Part shown: positions 41,428 through 49,049 of the stretch, piece after piece
Layout of the letters: every line of letters begins with the position of its first letter
Position numbering within the stretch: position 1 is the stretch's first letter
Made by a program: the position numbers and the translations under genes
The notes under the pieces: generated by a model
What the model was told of the DNA's origin: nothing
Database searches by the model: none
What the model saw: the letters and a program-made list of their open reading frames with translations, nothing else
Assembly (NCBI RefSeq): GCF_042434915.1
Contig: NZ_CP170198.1
Coordinates: 2,542,001-2,606,000 of the forward strand
From: Aquimarina sp042434915
GTDB taxonomy: Bacteria > Bacteroidota > Bacteroidia > Flavobacteriales > Flavobacteriaceae
Length of the DNA: 64,000 nucleotides
Direction of reading: 5' to 3'

Positions 41428-42963
41428 TTAATTCACATCATTACTCAAAGTAACATTGCCGTCAAAAGTACCCGCTTTTACTTTAGGTACATTTGTTTTG
41501 TATTTTTTCTTTAATACATCTAAAATGTCATTAGCCAACACGGCATGAGCACGCGGTAATGGATGCACGCCATCCAATGAGAAAGCTCCACCACTACCAA
41601 ATTCTGAAGTAATTACTCCACCATCATAGGCAATACCACCATTTGCAATCTGTGATAGCGCTGCATTAGCATCATAAAATGCCAAGTCATTAGCATCGGC
41701 TATTGCCTTAATAGTAGCATTAAACGAAGCTTGCGCTGAAGAAACTAACGCCTGTTCTTCTGGCGTCAATACATACTGATCCTCTAAAGGCACTCCTACT
41801 CCAACGGTTGTTGCAGGATTATTAGGATCTAAACGAGTTCCTATTACTCGACTAGCCGTTAGCACTAATAAATCTTCAGCAGTTGCCTGACGTAGTTTAG
41901 GTAAACCTGCAAAAGCTGCATTGATCGCACCAAGATCTGTCAAGTCTTCGTCTATAATTACTACAGCATTTTGACCAGCTTCAAAATTAATAGTTCTTTT
42001 AGCTGCTTCTTCGGCAGTAAATTGTCCAGTTCCAGCTAAAGCGGCTAACGCTTGCTGAAGTCCTCCATTATACTGAGCATATGCCATGTTAGTTTCGGTT
42101 GCAGTCTTTTTATCCATAGGAACTGGATTGAAAGGAACTGTTGTAAAATATGGAATAGAAGTAACATTAGGTATATTTAAAAGTATCCCATCAGCCCCAT
42201 TTGCAGTTAAGCTAGCAACTAGTTGGGAATACACAGCCCCAAAAACATTGGCGTTAGTAATATCATTACTGCCATAGGTCGATGGATCTAGATTCCCTGT
42301 TTCATTATGATCTACACCCACACCTCCTGAGGTTGCATATCCAAGAATGTCATTATTACCAATCCAAAGACTAAAAAACGTTGGATCCTGCGCTACAGCA
42401 TCACCAATAATTGAAGCCGTTGCACTCGAGGCAAAACGTGCATAATATGGATTTGCCGCCCCAGTTGCTACTCCTGCTACATTCCCATAACCTTCGGCTA
42501 CCAAATGAAAACTTTTTGCTCCAGGGGCTCCAAGATTGTTAAAGGGCCCAGTTAAAGTAGTCGAAACATCGGTCGAAGCTTGTCCGCCGGTATACACGGC
42601 CGGACTGCGGTTTCCTTCGGCATCAAAAGCCAACACCAATCGATTGGGTTGTATTTGAGTTCCACTCAATAAGAGACCTCCAGTATTATCTGCCATCAAG
42701 GGCTGCTTAAACTCACCACCACCAGCAAATTCGAATTGCTGTGCCAAAATATTTGGATAGGAATTTTCTTGACCTGTTATATATAACGAGGCATCTGCAT
42801 AACCTGCGGTTAACGAATTACCCAAGGCTACATAATTTGAGAAATCTGCCTCTCCACTTACAAATACTTCTGACTCCTCTACTGGATTATCAAATTCTGG
42901 CTCACATGCTACTATCCCTAAGGTTAGAATAGCAAGATATTTTATATTATTTTTCATCATCAT
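41428..42963 (-). CDS. SGNH/GDSL-type hydrolase lipoprotein
   Basis: 511 residues. A signal peptide with lipobox GIVAC (Cys at about residue 20) is followed by an acidic linker. The SGNH block I is VALGNSLTAGYAD (nucleophile Ser in GNSLTAG), block III is WIGNNDILGYA, and the catalytic Asp-His pair is in SLDGVHPLPRAHAVLAND near the C-terminus. Large inserts (about 90-200) are typical of the Bacteroidota outer-membrane branch. The substrate is an ester, exact identity unknown. Three ATG codons stand in tandem; the first is used here. It follows a FadL-type porin by 14 bases, a pair conserved in Flavobacteriia, which suggests lipid or ester uptake. Confidence 0.9.
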   Translation of the reverse strand: MMMKNNIKYLAILTLGIVACEPEFDNPVEESEVFVSGEADFSNYVALGNSLTAGYADASLYITGQENSYPNILAQQFEFAGGGEFKQPLMADNTGGLLLSGTQIQPNRLVLAFDAEGNRSPAVYTGGQASTDVSTTLTGPFNNLGAPGAKSFHLVAEGYGNVAGVATGAANPYYARFASSATASIIGDAVAQDPTFFSLWIGNNDILGYATSGGVGVDHNETGNLDPSTYGSNDITNANVFGAVYSQLVASLTANGADGILLNIPNVTSIPYFTTVPFNPVPMDKKTATETNMAYAQYNGGLQQALAALAGTGQFTAEEAAKRTINFEAGQNAVVIIDEDLTDLGAINAAFAGLPKLRQATAEDLLVLTASRVIGTRLDPNNPATTVGVGVPLEDQYVLTPEEQALVSSAQASFNATIKAIADANDLAFYDANAALSQIANGGIAYDGGVITSEFGSGGAFSLDGVHPLPRAHAVLANDILDVLKKKYKTNVPKVKAGTFDGNVTLSNDVN

Positions 42964-42977
42964 CTTAATATTTTCAA

Positions 42978-44240
42978 TTACAATTTATATGTTAACCCTA
43001 AACCTGGTGAGAATGCACTAGACTTGTACGTACCTTCAAATGGTACAGCTTGTCCATTGATATCTGCATTAAAGTCATAACTTGCATCAACTTCTTTGAA
43101 ATGGATGTAGAAAAATGATGCGTCAATTGCTAATTTTGGTGTAATTGCAAAGCTTAAACCACCTGTATACCCATCTGAATCGTTACGAGGAGTTTCTGGC
43201 GCAAAATAGCCTGGACGTACAGGAGACTCATCACGATAGTACCCAGCTCTCAATGTTATTTTTGAGGTTGCCTCGTACTGTAACCCAAAACGATATACAG
43301 AAGAGTCCTTATAATTACGTGGATTTGTTGAGTCTGGATTAATATCTGTGTTTTTGAAATCTATATCTAATGACTCGTATACACTCCAATATTGTCGATT
43401 AAAATCAAATGCAAATAACCACTTATCGCAAAATTCGTAAGATACTCCTACCGATAATTCTGCAGGCATAGGTAATTCTGCATCAAAGGTGGTAGTACCA
43501 TTAGCAGCTGATACTGCTGGAGAATTTGGTACGTTTTGAAAAACAGCCTCTCCTCCTTCAGCCTTTAAAATAATTTCACTGCGATAGTTAAATCCTAATC
43601 GTATTTTTTCTGTAGGATTAAACATAGCACCTACACTCCATCCCCAGTTATTCACACCAGTATCATCAATAGTTACCTCGGCTCTATTTCCGTCAATATC
43701 TGTTAAAGTTCTGGTCAAATTACGATTAAAATTAACCGAACCTGTTACAAAAATTGGACCCCCTCCAATACTAAAATAATCTGAAACTCTAAAGGAAACT
43801 ACTGGCTGGATAAACACTGCAGCTAGATCGATGTTATTTACCAAATGTGATCCAGCCCAATCATCGGGCCATACTACTTCGCTTCCGTAAGGCGTATATA
43901 CACCAAGACCTAACGCCATCCAATCATTTACTTTATAGGAAGCATATACATTAAGTGGAGTACCTACAGAATTATCTGTTTCTGAAGAGATACCCAACGC
44001 CTCATTTTGGTAAATTACATCGGTAAAGATTCCGCTTGCTCCTACACTCACATTTAATTTATTTTCTAGATAAACTAAACCTGCAGGATTAAAAAACACT
44101 AATTCAGCGCTATTCACTACCGCCACTCCCGTATGACCCATGGCCATAGCTCTCTGTCCTTGCACACTAACTCTATATCCGCCAGCATAGGTAAGCGAGC
44201 TTACCAAAACGAATAGAACTAATAATAATAGTTTTTTCAT
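42978..44240 (-). CDS. OmpP1/FadL-family outer-membrane transport protein
   Basis: 420 residues. The signal peptide ends TYAG at about residue 20. The FadL hallmark near the mature N-terminus is AMAMGHTGVAVVNSAELVFFNPAGLVYLE (hatch region with NPAGL). A beta-barrel then runs to the C-terminal Leu (YKL-type ending SPGLGLTYKL). FadL proteins let hydrophobic compounds such as long-chain fatty acids pass the outer membrane. It is upstream of the SGNH esterase lipoprotein in one transcript, so the two may act on a common lipid substrate. That is inference. Confidence 0.9.
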   Translation of the reverse strand: MKKLLLLVLFVLVSSLTYAGGYRVSVQGQRAMAMGHTGVAVVNSAELVFFNPAGLVYLENKLNVSVGASGIFTDVIYQNEALGISSETDNSVGTPLNVYASYKVNDWMALGLGVYTPYGSEVVWPDDWAGSHLVNNIDLAAVFIQPVVSFRVSDYFSIGGGPIFVTGSVNFNRNLTRTLTDIDGNRAEVTIDDTGVNNWGWSVGAMFNPTEKIRLGFNYRSEIILKAEGGEAVFQNVPNSPAVSAANGTTTFDAELPMPAELSVGVSYEFCDKWLFAFDFNRQYWSVYESLDIDFKNTDINPDSTNPRNYKDSSVYRFGLQYEATSKITLRAGYYRDESPVRPGYFAPETPRNDSDGYTGGLSFAITPKLAIDASFFYIHFKEVDASYDFNADINGQAVPFEGTYKSSAFSPGLGLTYKL

Positions 44241-44351
44241 AATTGATCAAATTGTTTTTTTAGATACGTAAATTATAGTTTCAAATTTAATAGAAAATAC
44301 CAATTATCCAACAAAATGTATGAAATATTATGCATACATAGCTTTTTTGAT

Positions 44352-45119
44352 CTATTTATTGATAAATCCTAATACTTCTGTTAAAAATTCTTTTGGATTT
44401 TCGGCATGTAACCAATGCCCTGCTTTTGAGATTTCTGTGAACTTTGCATTAGGGAATTGTAATTTTATTCTTGGTTTATCTTCTGCTAGAATATAGTTGG
44501 AGCGATCGCCCTTAAGAAACAAAGTTGTACCTTGATATAAATAATCTGACGGAAGCTCTTTACCTATTTCATTACTATTAGCCATTAAAGCTTCCAGGTT
44601 AACACGTAAACCTAGTTGTTCTTTTGATTTCCAATATAAATTTTTGAGTAAAAATTGGCGTGTACCAACCTCACGAACAAATTCTTTTAGCATAGTATCT
44701 GCTTCACTTCTGCTTGTTAACGTAGTAGCATTAAGTGTTTCTAATCCCAACAGAATATCTTGATGATGTTGCGGATAAAACTTACTACCTATATCTGCAA
44801 TTAGTAAGTGCGTTATTTCGATACTTGTATTACTTGCAAAATACATAGCGGTTTTACCTCCCATAGAATGCCCCAAGAGAATAATGGTTTTCAAATTATT
44901 ATCATTACAATACACCTCAAGATCTTGTGCCAATAACGAATATGTAAAATCATCGCTATGTGGGCTTCTACCATGGTTACGCTGATCTACTAAATGAACC
45001 TCATAGCCTTTATCGGCTATTTTTTTTCCGAGTGTTTTCCAATTATCTCCCATTCCCAAAAAACCATGAAGAATAATAAAAGGTGTCCCTGAGCCAAAAA
45101 CATTAGCGTGTAATTTCAT
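44352..45119 (-). CDS. Alpha/beta hydrolase (YbfF-like esterase)
   Basis: 255 residues. The oxyanion segment is HGFLGMGDNWKTLG, the nucleophile elbow is GHSMGGKTAM (Ser about residue 95), the acid lies in the LKGDRSNYI region, and the catalytic His is in KAGHWLHAENP. DQRNHGRSPHSDDFTY is the usual strand-4 segment. Length and motifs match the YbfF esterase group, acting on short acyl esters or thioesters. It is 36 bases after pdxJ's stop on the same strand, so probably co-transcribed with it; no functional link is known. Confidence 0.92.
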   Translation of the reverse strand: MKLHANVFGSGTPFIILHGFLGMGDNWKTLGKKIADKGYEVHLVDQRNHGRSPHSDDFTYSLLAQDLEVYCNDNNLKTIILLGHSMGGKTAMYFASNTSIEITHLLIADIGSKFYPQHHQDILLGLETLNATTLTSRSEADTMLKEFVREVGTRQFLLKNLYWKSKEQLGLRVNLEALMANSNEIGKELPSDYLYQGTTLFLKGDRSNYILAEDKPRIKLQFPNAKFTEISKAGHWLHAENPKEFLTEVLGFINK

Positions 45120-45155
45120 AAAAATTAAATTTAATAAGTACGGTATATGCTTTTT

Positions 45156-45869
45156 TTATGTAAGGCGATGTAAATACATATTAATAACATTCTCTATACC
45201 CAAATATATAGATTCGCAAATGAGAGCATGACCAATAGAAACTTCTAATAGATCAGGAATATTTTGTTTGAAAAATTTGATATTATCCAAGGATAAATCA
45301 TGACCCGCATTGACACCTATATTTAAAGCAATTGCTTTCTCTGCGCAAGCGATGTAAGGATTGATACTCAATGTATCGCCCTTTGCATACTTTTCTGCAA
45401 AAATTTCGGTATACAGTTCTATACGATCTGCACCAGTTTCTTTGGCCCCCTCGATCATATAAACATCTGGGTCTACAAAAATTGAAGTACGTATACCATT
45501 ACGCTTAAACTCTTGAATAACTTCTTTTAAAAACGAGCTGTTTTTTATAGTATCCCAACCTGCATTACTAGTAAGCGCATCCACTGCGTCGGGCACTAAA
45601 GTCACTTGAGTAGGCTGTACTGCCAGTACCATATCTACAAATTTAGGAATCGGATTTCCTTCAATATTATACTCGGTGGTTACGACAGATTTTAAGTCAT
45701 AGGCATCTTGATAGCGAATATGTCGTTCGTCTGGACGAGGATGAATAGTAATTCCCTCTGCCCCAAAACGCTGTATATCCTCTGCTACTTTTATTAAATT
45801 AGGGGTATTACCTCCACGCGAGTTACGTAGGGTGGCAATCTTATTTATGTTAACACTTAACTTTGTCAT
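45156..45869 (-). CDS. pdxJ: Pyridoxine 5'-phosphate synthase
   Basis: 237 residues from the ATG at 45869 (MTKLSVNINKIATLRNSRGG); the longer frame to 45899 adds ten residues not found in the family. Recognisable motifs are NINKIATLRNSRGG, GITIHPRPDERHIR, QVTLVPD and GVNAGHDLSLDN. PdxJ condenses 3-hydroxy-1-aminoacetone phosphate with deoxyxylulose 5-phosphate to form pyridoxine 5'-phosphate, the last step of de novo vitamin B6 synthesis. It is divergent from the CBS-nadK operon, with about 100 bases between starts. Confidence 0.96.
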   Translation of the reverse strand: MTKLSVNINKIATLRNSRGGNTPNLIKVAEDIQRFGAEGITIHPRPDERHIRYQDAYDLKSVVTTEYNIEGNPIPKFVDMVLAVQPTQVTLVPDAVDALTSNAGWDTIKNSSFLKEVIQEFKRNGIRTSIFVDPDVYMIEGAKETGADRIELYTEIFAEKYAKGDTLSINPYIACAEKAIALNIGVNAGHDLSLDNIKFFKQNIPDLLEVSIGHALICESIYLGIENVINMYLHRLT

Positions 45870-45967
45870 AGTTTTTGATGTAAATATCGTAAATAACAAA
45901 AATACAAAGTTGAAGCCGCTGCGGTTACATATTTTTGATTATTTTGCATAAAATAGCGCTATCAAAT

Positions 45968-46624
45968 ATGGAAACAGAATTTTATATAGTGAAGGAGGTT
46001 GCCCCACTGTCCACCACATCGACTGTAAAGGAGGCGCAACAGTTATTCAATCAATTTACCTACACTCATTTTCCTGTGGTAAAAGAGACGATCTATTTGG
46101 GTTGCATATCCGAAACAGATATTCGTTGTTTGGAAACCGATAAGGCTTTAGATTTTTATCAATATACCTTAGAAGGTTTTTTTACGCGAGAAGATGCTAA
46201 TTGGTTAGATATTTTGGAGCTTTTTGCTCAAAATGACAGCAATATTATGCCTGTTCTGGACCAAAATAATACGTTTTTGGGTTTTTATGAACTTAATGAT
46301 ATTATGAATAGATTTAATGAAACTCCTTTTTTGAGTGAACCTGGTAATATCTTAGTAGTAGAAAAAGGCGTAACCGATTATAGTTTTAGTGAAGTTGCGC
46401 AAATTATTGAGTCAAATAATGCCAAAATTCTTGGGCTTTTTATTTCAGGATTTAGCAATGATCGAGTTCAGATAACTGTGAAAATAAATGACACCGATTT
46501 AAATAATATAGTACAAACATTTAGACGGTATAGTTACGAGATTATTTCCAAACATAACGAGGATAGTTTTTTAGAAAACCTGAAAGAACGTTCGAAGTAC
46601 CTAGAAAAATATCTAAACATTTAA
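45968..46624 (+). CDS. CBS-domain protein
   Basis: 218 residues from ATG 45968 (METEFYIVKEVAPL). Two CBS motifs are visible, about 10-60 (EAQQLFNQFTYTHFPVVKE) and 70-120 (WLDILELFAQNDSNIMPVLDQNNTFLGFYELNDI). The C-terminal third has an ACT-like pattern (ILGLFISGFSNDRVQITVKI). CBS pairs bind adenine nucleotides and act as energy sensors. It is 20 bases upstream of nadK, an arrangement conserved in Bacteroidota, so it may sense nucleotides alongside NAD kinase. That role is inferred. Confidence 0.9.
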   Translation: METEFYIVKEVAPLSTTSTVKEAQQLFNQFTYTHFPVVKETIYLGCISETDIRCLETDKALDFYQYTLEGFFTREDANWLDILELFAQNDSNIMPVLDQNNTFLGFYELNDIMNRFNETPFLSEPGNILVVEKGVTDYSFSEVAQIIESNNAKILGLFISGFSNDRVQITVKINDTDLNNIVQTFRRYSYEIISKHNEDSFLENLKERSKYLEKYLNI

Positions 46625-46644
46625 CGCTAAACATACTTCTTATA

Positions 46645-47529
46645 ATGAAGATTGGTATTTACGGACAGTTTTATCATCCTAATTCAAGCATTTACATTCA
46701 GCAGCTATTAGAGACGTTAGACAAAAATAATGTAGAGGTGGTGATTGAAAAAAACTTTTTGGAGCTGATTCATCTCCATGAAGACATTGATAAATCATAT
46801 TCTCATTTTAGCACCTTTGAAGAATTGGATCATAGTTATGATCTGTTTTTTAGTATTGGGGGGGACGGTACTATTTTAAAAACTATTACCTACGTACGAG
46901 ATTTGGGAATACCAATTGCAGGAATCAATACAGGTCGTTTAGGTTTTTTGGCAACTATTCAAAAAGAAGAAATTAAAGATAGTATTGATCTAATCTTAAA
47001 TAAACGATATTATATTTCTCCAAGAACCTTGGTTACTATTAAGACTATTCCTGAGACAGAAGCATTTGGCGTACTTAACTTTGCAATGAATGAAATCGCC
47101 GTAAGTCGTAGAAATACGACCTCGATGATCACCGTACATACCAGTCTCAATGAAGAATTCTTAACTTCTTATTGGGCAGATGGGTTGATAGTTTCTACCC
47201 CAACTGGATCCACAGGATACTCTTTAAGTTGTGGCGGACCCGTCATAATGCCGGATGCAGAAAGCATGGTATTAACCCCTATTGCACCTCATAATCTTAA
47301 TGCAAGACCACTCGTAATACCAGATCATACAGAAATTAAATTACAAATATCTGGCAGAGAAGATGACTATCTAGTATCCTTGGATTCTAGAATTCACACT
47401 TTGCCAAATGAGACTACTGTAATTATTAAAAAGGCTCCGTTTAAAATTAATATGGTAGTTTTGGAAGATAATAATTTCTTAAAAACACTAAGAAAAAAAA
47501 TGCTTTGGGGTGAAGATAAAAGAAATTAG
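46645..47529 (+). CDS. nadK: NAD kinase
   Basis: 294 residues. The nucleotide motif GGDGTILKTITYVRD (about 73-87) is followed by IAGINTGRLGFLATI. The NAD-binding motif ADGLIVSTPTGSTGYSLSCGGP lies near 185-206. The enzyme phosphorylates NAD at the 2' hydroxyl to give NADP. Start ATG 46645 gives the usual flavobacterial length. It is the second gene of the plus-strand cluster, about 100 bases before the porG promoter. Confidence 0.97.
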   Translation: MKIGIYGQFYHPNSSIYIQQLLETLDKNNVEVVIEKNFLELIHLHEDIDKSYSHFSTFEELDHSYDLFFSIGGDGTILKTITYVRDLGIPIAGINTGRLGFLATIQKEEIKDSIDLILNKRYYISPRTLVTIKTIPETEAFGVLNFAMNEIAVSRRNTTSMITVHTSLNEEFLTSYWADGLIVSTPTGSTGYSLSCGGPVIMPDAESMVLTPIAPHNLNARPLVIPDHTEIKLQISGREDDYLVSLDSRIHTLPNETTVIIKKAPFKINMVVLEDNNFLKTLRKKMLWGEDKRN

Positions 47530-47582
47530 GCAATAAAGCGCGCTAAAAATTGTTTTAAACTCATACTATTTACGACAAATAC

Positions 47583-47611
47583 TTGTGTCGTAAAGTTTAT
47601 TGTTATATTTG
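47583..47611 (+). promoter_or_regulatory. Candidate promoter for porG-uppS-bamA
   Basis: TTG at 47583-47585 and TATATTTG (TAnnTTTG) at 47604-47611 are 18 bases apart. A perfect 9-bp inverted repeat, TTTACGACA / TGTCGTAAA (about 47570-47594), overlaps the -33 side and could be an operator. The porG start is at 47629. Confidence 0.55.
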
Positions 47612-47628
47612 CAAACTTTTGAAAATCT

Positions 47629-48306
47629 ATGAGATACTTATTAGTCCTTATTTTCATAACGTGTTTCACATTATCAAGCCGAGCCCAAACCTACGAGGTT
47701 GGAGTTATGGCAGGTGGAGCTAATTATATTGGTGATGTAGGTGCATCTACCTACATCTCGCCAAATGCTATTGCTATCGGTGCAATTGCAAAATGGAATA
47801 GAAGTAAACGTCACGCCTTTAGAGCTTCTTTGCTATACGCTAGCTTATACGCAAACGACTCCAAGGGCGATAGCCGTAGAGAGCAACGAGGATTTAGTTT
47901 CTCAAATTCTGTTAAAGAACTCTCTGTAGGTATGGAATATAATTTTTGGGAATGGTATCTTTATGATGGCAGACCACAATTAACTCCCTATCTTTACACG
48001 GGAATTACTACGCTAAACTATAATAATTTAGCTTTGAACGCGGATGATCAAATAACTAAATTGAATAACGCTTGGACATTTGCAATTCCAATGGTAGTGG
48101 GAATTAAGAAAACCCTAGGACGTAAATTTGTTTTAGGTGCAGAAATTGGTGCACGTTATACGTTTACAGATAATCTTGACGGAAGTAACCCAAAAGATGA
48201 TATAGGAGCCAGATTTGGTAACCTTGATAATAATGACTGGTATGTATTCACTGGATTGACGTTGTCATTTACCTGGGGTCGCATGCCATGTTACTGTGTT
48301 TTTTAA
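47629..48306 (+). CDS. porG: PorG-like outer-membrane protein (DUF6089) of type IX secretion
   Basis: 225 residues. The signal peptide is at about 1-20 (ending SRAQ). A small eight-stranded-type barrel pattern follows (YEVGVMAGGANYIGDVG, HAFRASLLYASLYANDSKGD, YNFWEWYLYDGRPQLTPYLYTG), ending TFTWGRMPCYCVF with the conserved C-x-C near the end. DUF6089 proteins include PorG of Porphyromonas, an outer-membrane T9SS component that contacts the PorK-PorN ring, and there too the gene precedes uppS, omp85 and ompH. Symbol given on family plus gene order. Confidence 0.8.
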   Translation: MRYLLVLIFITCFTLSSRAQTYEVGVMAGGANYIGDVGASTYISPNAIAIGAIAKWNRSKRHAFRASLLYASLYANDSKGDSRREQRGFSFSNSVKELSVGMEYNFWEWYLYDGRPQLTPYLYTGITTLNYNNLALNADDQITKLNNAWTFAIPMVVGIKKTLGRKFVLGAEIGARYTFTDNLDGSNPKDDIGARFGNLDNNDWYVFTGLTLSFTWGRMPCYCVF

Positions 48307-48311
48307 TAAAA

Positions 48312-49049
48312 ATGATTACAAAAGAACAATTATCTTCTAACATTCCTAAACATGTTGCCATAATTATGGATGGCAATGGTAGATGGGCAAAAAAGAAGGG
48401 ACTTTTCAGAGCCATCGGTCATGAAAATGGTACCAAAGCAGTAAAAGAAGCAGTTGAGGGTGCTGCCGAGATAGGAATAAAAAATCTTACGCTTTATGCA
48501 TTTTCTACAGAAAACTGGAATCGACCTAAACTTGAAGTAGATACTTTGATGAAGTTGTTGGTTAACGCGCTCAAAAAAGAAATTAAAACGCTCCAAAAAA
48601 ATAATATTAGTTTATGTGCCATCGGTAATCTACAATCTCTACCCGATAAAGCAAGACACGAACTTCTCGAAGTTATTGAAAAGACTAAGGACAACAGTCA
48701 TATGACATTAACTTTAGCCTTGAGTTATGGAAGTCGAGAAGAGCTTATAAAAACTATTCAAGAAATAAGCATTAAAGTTAAAAATAATGTAATTTCGCCA
48801 CATCTCATAAATGAAGCCGTCATTAATGAGCATTTGTATACTAAAAACTTACCAGATGTTGATTTATTAATCCGCACAAGTGGAGAACAACGCATCAGTA
48901 ATTTTTTACTTTGGCAAATTGCTTATGCAGAACTGTATTTCACAGAAATACTTTGGCCAGATTTCAAAAAGCCACATTTATTTGAAGCTATTTACAATTA
49001 TCAACAAAGAGAAAGAAGATTTGGAAAAACTAGTGATCAGCTTAGTTAA
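48312..49049 (+). CDS. uppS: Undecaprenyl diphosphate synthase (cis-prenyltransferase)
   Basis: 245 residues from ATG 48312 (MITKEQLSSNIPKHVAIIMD). The catalytic Asp motif is HVAIIMDGNGRWAKKKG, the second motif is LTLYAFSTENWNRP, and the C-terminal signature is RTSGEQRISNFLLWQIAYAELYF. The enzyme extends farnesyl diphosphate to the C55 carrier needed for peptidoglycan and O-antigen. It starts six bases after porG's stop and overlaps bamA by 29 bases, so translation is coupled in this envelope operon. Confidence 0.97.
   Translation: MITKEQLSSNIPKHVAIIMDGNGRWAKKKGLFRAIGHENGTKAVKEAVEGAAEIGIKNLTLYAFSTENWNRPKLEVDTLMKLLVNALKKEIKTLQKNNISLCAIGNLQSLPDKARHELLEVIEKTKDNSHMTLTLALSYGSREELIKTIQEISIKVKNNVISPHLINEAVINEHLYTKNLPDVDLLIRTSGEQRISNFLLWQIAYAELYFTEILWPDFKKPHLFEAIYNYQQRERRFGKTSDQLS

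Noticed and set aside
48880..49020. Upstream start of BamA inside uppS
   Set aside because: It would read 141 bases of uppS in another frame and push the signal peptide inward. TTG 49021 fits better.
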